Origin: Bacteroidales bacterium
GTDB taxonomy: Bacteria > Bacteroidota > Bacteroidia > Bacteroidales > Bacteroidaceae
Direction of reading: 5' to 3'
Assembly (NCBI GenBank): GCA_018064685.1
Contig: JAGHUS010000010.1
Coordinates: 1-46,088 of the forward strand
Length of the DNA stretch: 46,088 bases
Numbering within the stretch: position 1 is the first letter of the stretch; each line of letters opens with the position of its first letter. Shown one piece after another: positions 33,399-41,558 of this stretch. The notes below the pieces were generated by a model, which saw nothing but the letters and a program-made list of their open reading frames with translations, searched no databases and was not told the DNA's origin. Made by a program: the position numbers and the translations under genes.

Positions 33399-34853
33399 TT
33401 ATTTCGTTGGAATCTCCTTCAGCAGAGCCTTGAGGAACACCCAGAACTTAGCCACGCTGGGTATGTTGCAACGCTCGTTGGGAGTGTGGGGCGAACGCAA
33501 GGTGGGACCGAAGCTTACGAGGTCCATCTTGGGATAGACACCACCGATGATGCTGCACTCCAAGCCTGCATGGCACACCTGCACCTTGGCATCCTCGCCG
33601 AAGAGGTCCTTGTGAACCTTGACCATCGTGGCAGTGATAGCACTGTCGAAGTTGGGCTGCCAAGCACCATACTGACCGCCGTACTCCACCTTCATACCGG
33701 CCATCGAGAAGCAGGCCTCCTGCATCTCCTGGATGTACTCCATCATGGTCTCGTTGCTTGAGCGGGCCAGGATCAGTACGTCGGCCTTACCCTCACCGAT
33801 GGTGATGATGCCGAGGTTCGAACTGGTCTCAACCACACTGGGAATAGAGGGGATGTAGCGCAGTACACCGTCGTGACAAGCGGTAATGGCATTGACCACG
33901 TTGTCCTGAATCTCCTGAGGCATGATGCCGGCAGGCAGGTCGCAGGGCTCGCAGGTCAGGGTGATGGCATCCTCCACACCACGGAACTCCTTCTCAAATG
34001 TCTCCTTGCAGTAAGCCACGAGGTCCTTCAGGTCGTCGAGGTTCTCGGCGGGAATGGTCAGTACAACCTCGGCCGTACGGGGAATAGCGTTGCGCATGTT
34101 GCCACCCTTCCAGCTGGCCAGACAAGCGTCATCGTCCTGGATGGCCTGACGTACTACGCGCGCCATCAGCTTGTTGGCATTGGCACGGCCCTCGCAGATC
34201 TCCAAGCCTGAGTGACCGCCCTTCAGGTCCTTCAGGGTAATCTTCACGGCCACGTCACCTGCCTCGGGAGCCAGCTCCTTGTAGCCGATAGAGGCGCTGA
34301 TGTTCACGCCACCGGCACTACCGATGACGAACTCGCCCATCGTCTCGTTGTCGATATTCAGCAAGATGTCACCCTTCAAGGTGTCGGCTGCCAAGTGGTT
34401 CACGCCATACATGCAGGTTTCCTCATCAGCAGTGATAAGAGCCTCCAGAGGTCCGTGCTCCAGGTCGCCCGACTCCATCACAGCCATGATGGCAGCCACA
34501 CCCATTCCGTCGTCGCTTCCGAGCGTAGTACCCTTGGCCTTCACCCACTCACCGTCAATGTAGGTCTCGATGGGGTCGGTCTCGAAGTTGTGATTGCTCT
34601 CGTCCACCTTCTGGGGCACCATGTCCATGTGTGCCTGCAGCACAGCGGTCTGACGGTTTTCATAACCGGGAGTAGCGGGCTTGCGCATCACGATGTTCTC
34701 GGCATTGTCCTTGAAGGCCTCAACGCCATGTTCCTTTGCCCAATCGAGCAGGAAGTTCTGTACTTTCTCCAAGTGACCACTGGGACGGGGCACCTGTGTG
34801 AGGAGATAAAAATTCTTCCAGATAATCTGGGGATCAAGTTCTTGGATTGTCAT
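33399..34853 (-). CDS. pepD: Aminoacyl-histidine dipeptidase (M20 family)
   Basis: Cytoplasmic zinc dipeptidase of 484 residues, the usual PepD length. Metal and catalytic sites are visible: QAHMDMVPQ (about 77-85), GSDDGMGVAA (about 116-125) and TADEETCMYGV (about 145-155). The C-terminal part holds CHAGLECSIIGG, with the last histidine ligand. It follows the UPF0104 membrane protein gene by 9 bp on the same strand, so they form an operon, ended by the strong hairpin at 33351-33391. Confidence 0.93.
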   Translation of the reverse strand: MTIQELDPQIIWKNFYLLTQVPRPSGHLEKVQNFLLDWAKEHGVEAFKDNAENIVMRKPATPGYENRQTAVLQAHMDMVPQKVDESNHNFETDPIETYIDGEWVKAKGTTLGSDDGMGVAAIMAVMESGDLEHGPLEALITADEETCMYGVNHLAADTLKGDILLNIDNETMGEFVIGSAGGVNISASIGYKELAPEAGDVAVKITLKDLKGGHSGLEICEGRANANKLMARVVRQAIQDDDACLASWKGGNMRNAIPRTAEVVLTIPAENLDDLKDLVAYCKETFEKEFRGVEDAITLTCEPCDLPAGIMPQEIQDNVVNAITACHDGVLRYIPSIPSVVETSSNLGIITIGEGKADVLILARSSNETMMEYIQEMQEACFSMAGMKVEYGGQYGAWQPNFDSAITATMVKVHKDLFGEDAKVQVCHAGLECSIIGGVYPKMDLVSFGPTLRSPHTPNERCNIPSVAKFWVFLKALLKEIPTK

Positions 34854-34862
34854 TGTATTAAG

Positions 34863-35855
34863 TTAATTAGTTCTGTTTTTCTTCTTTGTCATGCCCAAGG
34901 CAATGCTTGAGTAAACACCCAGCAACGCTACGAGGGCCGTCTGTATGGTGTGCACGATGAGCACGAACACAGCGCCGTCGGTCTGTGCCACACCAAAGAG
35001 CACCAACACCGTCTTCACAGCAAAATGCCACGGTCCCGCACCATTGGGAGTGGGCACCAACACGGCAAACGTACCAACCACAAAGGCCACCAATGCCACT
35101 TGGAAACCTAGTCCGGCTGTATAGTCGAAGCAGAAGAAGGTGAGGTAGAAATGCAGGAAATAGGCCACCCATATGCCTACCGAATAGAGTAGGAAGAGGC
35201 CACGCTGACGGATGTAACGAATACTGAAGAGTCCGTCCTTAAGGTCTTTCAGGATGGCGCGGATGCGACTGAAGAGATTCAACTTGCGCGACACCCACCA
35301 CGTCATCAAGCCAATGAGCAGTATGCAGGCAATGGTGACAACATAGCCCGTAGCCGTGAACTTACCGAAGATGCCATCGAACGACATGCCTGTCTCGCTG
35401 GCAATGCGAGCAAAGACGGGAATCTGCAGCAACACTGTTACGGCACTAAGCACCAGGATGATGATGACATCTATACACCTCTCGGTGACAACCGTGCCCA
35501 TAGCCCGTGCAAAAGGTACATTATCATAACGCTTCAGCACACCGCAGCGCAGGAATTCGCCCACTCGGGGCACTACCAGCGAACTGCCATAGCTCAGGAA
35601 GATAGCATTGACACAGACATGGTTGCGGGTGCGGACACCCAAGGGGTCGATGGCCAACTTCCAACGGTAGCCACGCAAGGCCTCGGCCAACACGCCGAAG
35701 GGCAGGGAGAGGAGCATCCACGTCCAATCCATACCATCATTCAGGGCATCGACTATCAACTGCCAGTCCATGCCACGATACATCCACCACAGTATGGCAG
35801 CGGATATCATCAACGGAACGATGATTTTTATGGCTGTACTCAAGTACTTTTGCAT
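34863..35855 (-). CDS. UPF0104 / lysylphosphatidylglycerol synthase-type membrane protein
   Basis: Membrane protein of 330 residues with about eight segments. Family-like parts are LRGYRWKLAIDPLG, SYGSSLVVPRVGEFLRCGVLKRY (about 87-110), GTVVTERCIDVIIIL and VLVPTPNGAGPWHFAV (about 270-285). It matches the flippase-like half of MprF without the synthase domain. The substrate is unknown. A lipid-handling role is likely. It shares an operon with pepD and is divergent from rsmA. Confidence 0.87.
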   Translation of the reverse strand: MQKYLSTAIKIIVPLMISAAILWWMYRGMDWQLIVDALNDGMDWTWMLLSLPFGVLAEALRGYRWKLAIDPLGVRTRNHVCVNAIFLSYGSSLVVPRVGEFLRCGVLKRYDNVPFARAMGTVVTERCIDVIIILVLSAVTVLLQIPVFARIASETGMSFDGIFGKFTATGYVVTIACILLIGLMTWWVSRKLNLFSRIRAILKDLKDGLFSIRYIRQRGLFLLYSVGIWVAYFLHFYLTFFCFDYTAGLGFQVALVAFVVGTFAVLVPTPNGAGPWHFAVKTVLVLFGVAQTDGAVFVLIVHTIQTALVALLGVYSSIALGMTKKKNRTN

Positions 35856-35866
35856 CCGATTGGCGT

Positions 35867-35900
35867 AATTATGAATTATGAATTATGAATTATGGATTAT
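35867..35900. repeat. 7-bp tandem repeat (AATTATG)x4
   Basis: Four copies of AATTATG and a partial GATTAT lie between the divergent UPF0104 and rsmA genes. A longer copy of the same repeat occurs at 38350-38390. The insert separates the divergent starts and may shift promoter spacing when copy number changes. Confidence 0.85.
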
Positions 35901-35906
35901 TTTCCC

Positions 35907-35914
35907 TATCTTTG
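35907..35914 (+). promoter_or_regulatory. -7 box of rsmA
   Basis: TATCTTTG matches TAnnTTTG. The -33 position falls inside the AATTATG repeat and has no TTTG. Transcription would begin near 35921. Confidence 0.6.
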
Positions 35915-35942
35915 CGCAAATTTACAATAAAAAACTGAAAAG

Positions 35943-36809
35943 ATGAAGCAGGTAAGGCCAAAAAAGTTCCTTGGACAACATTTTTTGACAGATTTAACAA
36001 TTGCAAGTGCTATTGCCGACACCGTAGATGCCTACCCCGACATTCCCGTTCTGGAGGTAGGACCCGGCATGGGCGTCATGACGCAATTTCTGATTAAGAA
36101 ACCGCGCCCGCTCAAAGTGGTGGAGATTGATTTCGAATCGGTAGAGTATCTGCGCAAGAATTTTCCCCAGCTGGAGGATAACATCATCGAGGATGACTTC
36201 CTGAAGATGCACCTCGACCGCACCTTCCTGCCCACCGACGCCACTACATCTTCTGCCTCAGACGATACACAACATGGCTGCCCCTTCGTTCTCACTGGCA
36301 ACTACCCCTATAACATCTCCAGCCAGATATTCTTCAAGATGCTTGACAACAAGGACCTCATACCTTGCTGCACAGGTATGATACAAAAGGAAGTGGCGGA
36401 GCGCATCACTGCCAAGCCGGGCAACAAGACCTACGGCATCCTCAGCGTGCTCATCCAGGCATGGTACAGCGTAGAGTATCTCTTCACCGTTCACGAGCAT
36501 GTCTTCAACCCGCCTCCAAAGGTCAAGTCGGCCGTCATACGCATGACACGCAACGACGTCACCTCGCTTGGCTGCGACGAACGCCTCTTCAAGCGCATCG
36601 TCAAAACTACCTTCAACCAGCGTCGCAAGACATTGCGCAACAACATCCGTCCCCTGCTGAACGAGATGAACGCACAGCGCGAGCAACAGGGACTTGCGCC
36701 CATCGACTACTCTACCCTACTCGCCGACGAACTCTTCAACAAGCGTCCCGAACAACTTTCGGTACAGGACTTCATCGACCTGACGAACCGGGTGGAGACG
36801 GTGCTATAA
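35943..36809 (+). CDS. rsmA: 16S rRNA dimethyladenosine transferase
   Basis: Dimethylates two adjacent adenines near the 3-prime end of 16S rRNA. It has 288 residues. The start KKFLGQHFLTD is typical. The SAM site EVGPGMGVMT is at about 38-47, and the catalytic NYPYNISSQ at about 119-127 stands for the usual NxPY. The C-terminal helical domain contains FNQRRKTLRNNIRP. Residues about 100-113 (DATTSSASDDTQHG) are a low-complexity insertion before the catalytic motif. It is convergent with the GIY-YIG gene, with 44 bp between stops. Confidence 0.95.
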   Translation: MKQVRPKKFLGQHFLTDLTIASAIADTVDAYPDIPVLEVGPGMGVMTQFLIKKPRPLKVVEIDFESVEYLRKNFPQLEDNIIEDDFLKMHLDRTFLPTDATTSSASDDTQHGCPFVLTGNYPYNISSQIFFKMLDNKDLIPCCTGMIQKEVAERITAKPGNKTYGILSVLIQAWYSVEYLFTVHEHVFNPPPKVKSAVIRMTRNDVTSLGCDERLFKRIVKTTFNQRRKTLRNNIRPLLNEMNAQREQQGLAPIDYSTLLADELFNKRPEQLSVQDFIDLTNRVETVL

Positions 36810-36853
36810 GCAAGGCATACTACCGGTTGGCTTTATGCGCCACATACTGATTG

Positions 36854-38074
36854 CTAGTCTTGCTTCACATGTTCAAGCACACGCCCCAACTGGTACTCCA
36901 CGACACCACCGACACATGAAACACCCTTCACTTCGACGAGTGCAGAGTCACGATTCTTGTGATACCCTACATAGAACCTGATGACATCGTAGGGACGCAA
37001 GTACCTTTTACCGTCGACGGGATCGAGGTAGGTGTATTTGTTGAGTGTCGTCTGCTTCAGTTCACGAAATTCGCTGGTCTTCTCTCCGCTCATTATCTCA
37101 TTAAAGAAACCTTCTTTAATATTGAGCGTGAGTACCTTCAACCCTTCCGTATTAAACACCGTATTATTCCTTGCAATCCGTTTTTCCAAGCATTGCAGAG
37201 CGGGATTGTAAGTATACTGCGTGATGCTTCCTTCCACAATCTTCTGCACTACCAAATTAATGATTTCCAACGGCACCACATACCATTCAGAGGGAACATG
37301 AAGGTTGCCTTCGTCATCGTACACCTTTACCTGGAATTGTACAGCACTGAAGACCTGGTGGAGTATCGTCTCGAAGATGTGCGAGTTCATATTCACAATC
37401 TCGAATGTCTCTACTATCTGAACCGGCGCCATTAGATACGTAGGTTCTTTGACGGCGTTCTTGGTACGCTCCTCTACAGAGTCTGTAGTAAAACCTATCT
37501 TGTAGAGGTCTTGCACACTGGCAATCTCTGGGTCGGACGAAAGAGATTTCAAGATGTAGACATAACCAGCCGAGCGGTCACCCTCATTCAACGTCTGGTT
37601 GACAAAGGCATTGTCGATGTTCTCCTGCAATTCTGCCACGCCATAGCCGTTCTGCAAGACATTTCGTCGCAACGTTTCGAGGAGGATGTCCGATTCAGTA
37701 CCATTCTCATAGATACATCTAGTACGGCCATCTGCCATTCCATTGCGTGCTCGCCTTCTGTCAAAGACAGAATGCAGATAGACCAACATGCCATCCACCA
37801 CGTAATATTGTCCAGCCTCTAAATTCGCACTCTTAGAGGTACGTATCAAGGTACGTTTCCCTTCTTTCAATTCACGTTGTACCTGTTCAAAAAGAGGTTT
37901 GTAAAGAAGGAAATCTTCACATTGTTTCCTTTGTGCATAATGGTCGGGCTGTATTCGCCTGCCCTCCATCACTCTTTTCATGTCGGCGGGGAGGTTGAAA
38001 AGCGTCAGCTCCTTGTCGCTGACGTCCAGCAACGGGTCGCTGAAGAAGTCGTTCAGTTCCTTATCTATATCCAT
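36854..38074 (-). CDS. GIY-YIG (T5orf172-like) nuclease with C-terminal ASCH-like domain
   Basis: Protein of 406 residues. An N-terminal region has ELNDFFSDPLLDVSDKE and a helical RKQCEDFLLYKPLFEQVQ. The GIY-YIG nuclease core follows at about 165-270, with GYVYILKSLS and LYKIGFTT, a match to the T5orf172 subgroup. The C-terminus, about 318-405, resembles an ASCH/PUA-like domain (LTLNIKEGFFNEIMSGEKTSEFREL, YDVIRFYVGYH), which in other proteins binds nucleic acids. It overlaps the 76-residue gene before it by 10 bp (ATGGATATAG holds both start and stop). It is the likely nuclease of the locus with the helicase and methyltransferase, similar to B. subtilis YeeC. Confidence 0.82.
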   Translation of the reverse strand: MDIDKELNDFFSDPLLDVSDKELTLFNLPADMKRVMEGRRIQPDHYAQRKQCEDFLLYKPLFEQVQRELKEGKRTLIRTSKSANLEAGQYYVVDGMLVYLHSVFDRRRARNGMADGRTRCIYENGTESDILLETLRRNVLQNGYGVAELQENIDNAFVNQTLNEGDRSAGYVYILKSLSSDPEIASVQDLYKIGFTTDSVEERTKNAVKEPTYLMAPVQIVETFEIVNMNSHIFETILHQVFSAVQFQVKVYDDEGNLHVPSEWYVVPLEIINLVVQKIVEGSITQYTYNPALQCLEKRIARNNTVFNTEGLKVLTLNIKEGFFNEIMSGEKTSEFRELKQTTLNKYTYLDPVDGKRYLRPYDVIRFYVGYHKNRDSALVEVKGVSCVGGVVEYQLGRVLEHVKQD

Positions 38075-38295
38075 AGTCCTTGCTCTTTAAGTGTGCGCAG
38101 CGAAACGGCCAGCAGTTTCTCCTTGATGTTGGATGCCGAAGCCTGTGGTTCGCGTCCGTTGTCAGCTAACCATTGGTGCAGTTCGTCTATCTTTCTCTGC
38201 GTGCGGTCGTCTGCCGTCACGGCCGCTGCCTTCGGTTTCACACCATCCAGCAGCGGATCATCAAATAGTTCTAATAGTTCTTGTGGCCACTCCAT
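38065..38295 (-). CDS. 76-residue partner of the GIY-YIG protein
   Basis: Small protein with an N-terminal ELLELFDDPLLDGVKPK that echoes the N-terminus of the next gene, then KIDELHQWLADNGREPQ and a helical end. This is the kind of N-terminal module that in related GIY-YIG proteins is, as far as I recall, fused to the nuclease. Here it is a separate frame that overlaps the nuclease start by 10 bp, so the two are probably translationally coupled. Whether the split is natural or a frameshift cannot be told from one sequence. Confidence 0.7.
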   Translation of the reverse strand: MEWPQELLELFDDPLLDGVKPKAAAVTADDRTQRKIDELHQWLADNGREPQASASNIKEKLLAVSLRTLKEQGLWI

Positions 38296-38349
38296 AGTTG
38301 ATTAGTCGTTTAGGAAATTGGTCGTTTGGTCGTTTTGGACCGCGCAGCC

Positions 38350-38390
38350 AATTATGAATTATGAATTGTGAATTATGAATTATGAATTGT
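38350..38390. repeat. 7-bp tandem repeat (AATTATG)x6
   Basis: Six units of AATTATG, two of them AATTGTG or AATTGT, lie between the helicase and the 76-residue gene. The helicase stop codon (38380-38382) and its last two residues are encoded inside the repeat. The same unit recurs at 35867. Confidence 0.85.
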
Positions 38391-40413
38391 ACTCCAGCCC
38401 CATCATCCTCCTTATCTTCAGATTCTTGATGATGGTATATGCCTGTCCAAGTTCGCGCTCCTGCAGGTTTGAGGCGTCGGGCAAAGGTAGTTGTCCGTCA
38501 TGCTCGGCCACCCATTGCTTGAGCGGTCCCTTGAAGAGTCGGATGGCATCTTCGGTCGTCATATCGAACTTCTGCTCCGCTATCGTGTCCTGGATGATCT
38601 TCAGTGTCTCTGCATCTACATTCTTCGACACTATCTCGTATGCTTTCTGGTAGGGGTTGATGGTGTCGATGAGGTTGATGGAGAGCTTGTCGATGTTGAT
38701 GAACTTGTTGGCCAACTTGATCAGACGGTTGCCCTCCGATGACTGCTCGTCGCCCTCGCGCGGCTGAATCATACCCGGCGTGATGTCGACGGGGTTGCCC
38801 TGGTCGTCGGTGATGTTGTTGCCCTTCACCAGCGTGTTGAGCAGGAAGTGCTGGCGCACCTCCTCCACCTCCTCGGGTGTCAGTTCCGGGTAACGCTTCA
38901 TGATGACCTTCGGGATGATGTTCTGCGTGATGTTCTCGGCCGTGGTGCTACCGCTGACGGCACGCACCATCATCTCGTCCTGCAGCACGGCCGCCTGAAG
39001 GTCGTCCAACTGCTGCTGGATAATCATCTTCGTCTTCTCTGTCGAGAGTGGCTTTAGGCCTTCTACAACAATCGTGTTTACCAGCGGGTTATCCTTGTCG
39101 TCGTCATCATCGTCCTTAGCCGTCTTGAACCTCCAGCTTGGAGCCATCACCTGCTCCATCAAGAGGCTGGCCGTGATGGCCTTCAGGAAATCGTTCACAG
39201 CCACCTTCACATCCGCCTGCTCGGCGTCGGGCATGGCAATCATATTGACGAAGCGGGCCGTATCCTTGCCCTCGCTGTCGCGTGTGCAGCGACCGATGAT
39301 CTGTACCACCTCGGTCAGCGAACCGCGCACTCCGATGGTCAAACACATCTCGCACCATGCCCAGTCGAAGCCTTCCTTGGCCGTGCCCAGGGCGATGATG
39401 ATGTCCATATCGTCGGCCGACTTCATGTTCTGCAGATAGGCCTGAATGCGGGTACGCTCGTTGATGTCGTCTTCCACCAAGTCGGCCACCTTGAGCAAAC
39501 GACCGTCGGGGGTACGCACCTTATGGACGCACGTCTGATAGTCCTTCTCCACGTCCTCGCCTATGCGCTTCATTATCTCGGCCACCTCTTCGTACTTCGA
39601 TCCGCTCGAGGCACGCGAGTTGACGCTCGGAATGTGGATGATGGTCTTACGGTGTGTGTCCAGTATCTCGCCGATATGCTCCACGTACGAGCCGTGGTAG
39701 AAGTGGTAGCCCAGCACCAAGTTCTTCAGGTGGCGGTAACCATTGAGCTGCTGGTAGTAGTTGTAGGTCACGGGGTAGAACTTCGCCTCGTCCTCGGCAC
39801 GCAGTACGGGCACACCGTCGCCACGGAAGTAGCTGCCCGTCATGGCCACGATGTGACCTGTAGAGTTGTTGATTACTCGACGCACGATGTCACCCAACCC
39901 GCTGTCGGCATCGGCACTGGTGTGGTGAAACTCGTCGATGGCTAGCAGACAGTCGTTGAACTCCTCGTCGTGCAGTTCCTTCATGCCGTTGCGCAGGGTG
40001 GCGTGGGCGCACACCAGCACCTGTGCCTTGTTCTGTCCGCGAAAGAACTCCACGAAGCGTCCCGCCTTGTCCTGCTCGTTGCCGCCCACGTCGCACAGGT
40101 TGAAGTAGGGAGCCACCTTCCAGTCGGCAAAGAAGCCGAACTTCTTCAGTTCGGTGTTGGCGAAGGAGCGGCCGATGCTCTTCTCCGGCACGGCCACCAC
40201 CACCTTCCGTACGCCCTGGTGTTCCAGCTTGTCCAGAGCGACGAACATTAGGGCACGACTCTTGCCACTGGCGGGCGGTGCCTTGATGAGCAGGTATTTC
40301 TTGTTACGCGCTTCATAGGCCAGGGCTTGCATCTCGCGCATGCCAAGGCTGTTCGTGGTGCTGCTCTGCCCCGTCTGGGCATAGCTGATGTTTACAATGT
40401 TTTTCGCGTCCAT
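38380..40413 (-). CDS. Superfamily 2 DEAD/DEAH-type helicase (YeeB-like)
   Basis: ATP-dependent nucleic-acid translocase of 677 residues. Walker A APPASGKS is at 45-52, the Walker B box DEFH at 160-163, motif III MTGS at 191-194, motif V GTAKEGFDW at 343-351, and motif VI QIIGRCTRD at 371-379. A run of six aspartates (434-439) links the motor to a helical C-terminal domain of unknown role. The motor is like those of type III restriction subunits, without a nuclease motif that I can see. It lies between a cassette of toxin-antitoxin genes and the GIY-YIG genes, all on one strand. Length and neighbours match B. subtilis YeeB. Confidence 0.87.
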   Translation of the reverse strand: MDAKNIVNISYAQTGQSSTTNSLGMREMQALAYEARNKKYLLIKAPPASGKSRALMFVALDKLEHQGVRKVVVAVPEKSIGRSFANTELKKFGFFADWKVAPYFNLCDVGGNEQDKAGRFVEFFRGQNKAQVLVCAHATLRNGMKELHDEEFNDCLLAIDEFHHTSADADSGLGDIVRRVINNSTGHIVAMTGSYFRGDGVPVLRAEDEAKFYPVTYNYYQQLNGYRHLKNLVLGYHFYHGSYVEHIGEILDTHRKTIIHIPSVNSRASSGSKYEEVAEIMKRIGEDVEKDYQTCVHKVRTPDGRLLKVADLVEDDINERTRIQAYLQNMKSADDMDIIIALGTAKEGFDWAWCEMCLTIGVRGSLTEVVQIIGRCTRDSEGKDTARFVNMIAMPDAEQADVKVAVNDFLKAITASLLMEQVMAPSWRFKTAKDDDDDDKDNPLVNTIVVEGLKPLSTEKTKMIIQQQLDDLQAAVLQDEMMVRAVSGSTTAENITQNIIPKVIMKRYPELTPEEVEEVRQHFLLNTLVKGNNITDDQGNPVDITPGMIQPREGDEQSSEGNRLIKLANKFINIDKLSINLIDTINPYQKAYEIVSKNVDAETLKIIQDTIAEQKFDMTTEDAIRLFKGPLKQWVAEHDGQLPLPDASNLQERELGQAYTIIKNLKIRRMMGLEYNS

Positions 40414-40428
40414 AGATATGCAAGTTTA

Positions 40429-40460
40429 GGACGCTCAGTGAAATGTGGGGGAAAATCTTA
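40429..40460 (-). repeat. Cassette 3-prime element, copy A
   Basis: GGACGCTCAGTGAAAT (plus strand, 40429-40444), a G run and TTA make up this element, which includes the stop codon of the ParE-like toxin gene. The same 16 bp and a similar tail occur at 41528-41558, where they include the stop codon of another gene. It therefore marks the end of both operons. Confidence 0.88.
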
Positions 40461-40751
40461 ACGCTTTGTTTGCCGTGTAAAGATAAGGTTTAGAAAATGG
40501 ATTTCCTCATCGTTAAACCAATAGCGGACAATCACCAATGGATGCGCGACAAACTCGGCATAACATCTCGTACTAGTCTTTTTTACACACTTTCCAATTG
40601 TCGGTATCGTAGCCAAAACCTCGTATGTATGAGTCGTATCGTTAACAAACGTAGTAGAATAAGAATAACCACAATTGATGCAATACCACGCAGCAACCTT
40701 TCGGAAAGCGTTTTCTGCCTTCTCGTGAATGATTATCTTACGCCGAGCCAT
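40458..40751 (-). CDS. RelE/ParE family toxin-like protein
   Basis: Basic protein of 97 residues that fits the RelE/ParE fold: KAENAFRKVAAWY as the helical start, TYEVLATIPTIGKCV in the middle, and AHPLVIVRYWFNDEEIHFLNLIFTRQ as the C-terminal strands. Proteins of this kind block gyrase or cut mRNA. It overlaps the preceding antitoxin-like gene by 19 bp. It is the last gene of a four-gene operon and ends within a repeated element. Confidence 0.78.
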   Translation of the reverse strand: MARRKIIIHEKAENAFRKVAAWYCINCGYSYSTTFVNDTTHTYEVLATIPTIGKCVKKTSTRCYAEFVAHPLVIVRYWFNDEEIHFLNLIFTRQTKR

Positions 40752-41026
40752 GCCTCACGATCTGATTTGATTACATCTTCGGGAACAATGGGGTTCTGTT
40801 CATCCGTTTCGTTGAGCCAATCATCTTTCAGGTCTTCCTCATTGTAGGGAAAAGGCTGATTCATCATAAAACCATGCTCTTCCAAATAGGTCACGGTCGT
40901 TGGGTGAAGATTCTCTCTTAGATACTTTACCTTCTCATCAACTGACGATTCCAAATATCTTAAGTCAATCGCAGCTTCACCTACCATCATGGGCTGTTCT
41001 TGGTTTATTTGATAGTCTTTAGACAT
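40733..41026 (-). CDS. Antitoxin-like acidic protein
   Basis: Acidic protein of 97 residues with no family I can name. Its end overlaps the start of the ParE-like toxin gene by 19 bp, the usual arrangement for an antitoxin. Motifs are VGEAAIDLRYLESSVDEKVKYL and a disordered, acidic C-terminus, which would be the toxin-binding part. No clear helix-turn-helix or ribbon-helix-helix is evident. Confidence 0.65.
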   Translation of the reverse strand: MSKDYQINQEQPMMVGEAAIDLRYLESSVDEKVKYLRENLHPTTVTYLEEHGFMMNQPFPYNEEDLKDDWLNETDEQNPIVPEDVIKSDREAWLGVR

Positions 41027-41028
41027 TT

Positions 41029-41187
41029 TTACAAATATTTGGCAAACATCTTGCTTGCATTAACCTTAGACGTGTGTAGAAAAGCCTCACGTTCTTCGTC
41101 CTCTGTCCAGTCTTCACTTGACTGCATCGTTTCCGAGACTTCAAAGGCTCCACTCTTGCGAATCATTTCATGTGCGAATTCTGCCAT
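41029..41187 (-). CDS. 52-residue acidic ORF in the toxin-antitoxin operon
   Basis: A small gene starting at ATG (41187-41185) and ending TAA (41031-41029). It begins MAEFAHEMIRKSGAFEVS and ends NASKMFAKYL, with an acidic middle (SSEDWTEDEEREAFL). It lies exactly between its neighbours, 4 nt after the 79-residue gene and 2 nt before the antitoxin-like gene. Tight spacing and continuous reading support a real gene. I do not recognise it. It may be an additional antitoxin or adaptor. Confidence 0.65.
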   Translation of the reverse strand: MAEFAHEMIRKSGAFEVSETMQSSEDWTEDEEREAFLHTSKVNASKMFAKYL

Positions 41188-41191
41188 ACCC

Positions 41192-41431
41192 TCAGCTTGC
41201 CAAGTTGAAGTTCACATAATTCACCATATGAGCAGCATTATACGTGCATTCCTGAAGCAGGAAGTTGCCCAAGCCAATATTCTCTGCACCAAAAGCATAG
41301 GCATCCTTCTTGGAGTCAAATGCTGAGACCTCCAGATCTTCAGAAATAACAAGGAATTTGCCTTCGTACTTCTTTAGGAAATCTGCCTCGTGATCAAGGT
41401 AGAACAGATATTGTTTCTCCAGTTCAAGCAT
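41192..41431 (-). CDS. DUF5678-like small protein
   Basis: Protein of 79 residues, with a layout close to DUF5678 proteins: YEGKFLVISEDLEVSAFDSKKDAYAFG and GLGNFLLQECTY. It is first in an operon of four small genes (this gene, the 52-residue ORF, antitoxin-like, toxin), about 25 nt after a duplicated promoter. DUF5678 proteins frequently occur in small gene pairs. The function is unknown. Confidence 0.7.
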   Translation of the reverse strand: MLELEKQYLFYLDHEADFLKKYEGKFLVISEDLEVSAFDSKKDAYAFGAENIGLGNFLLQECTYNAAHMVNYVNFNLAS

Positions 41432-41460
41432 AGTCGAATACTGTTAGATGTGATACTTTC

Positions 41461-41522
41461 TGCAAAAGTACGACTTTATCTTGAAACCTCCAAATTCTTT
41501 CCCACAAAACTTCAGAGAGCGA
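41461..41522 (-). promoter_or_regulatory. Duplicated promoter region, copy 1 (four-gene operon)
   Basis: On the minus strand TTTG lies at 41494-41491 and TACTTTTG at 41470-41463, with 20 bp between them. The whole 62-bp block matches 42074-42135 at 60 positions. It is followed by the 79-residue gene with a leader of about 25 nt and preceded directly by the 3-prime element of the other cassette. Confidence 0.85.
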
Positions 41523-41527
41523 GAAGG

Positions 41528-41558
41528 GGACGCTCAGTGAAATATAGGGGAAGAATTA
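41528..41558 (-). repeat. Cassette 3-prime element, copy B
   Basis: Holds GGACGCTCAGTGAAAT (41528-41543), a G run and TTA, where TTA is the stop codon of the 127-residue gene. It resembles 40429-40460. It adjoins the duplicated promoter of the next cassette with only 5 bp between. Confidence 0.88.
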
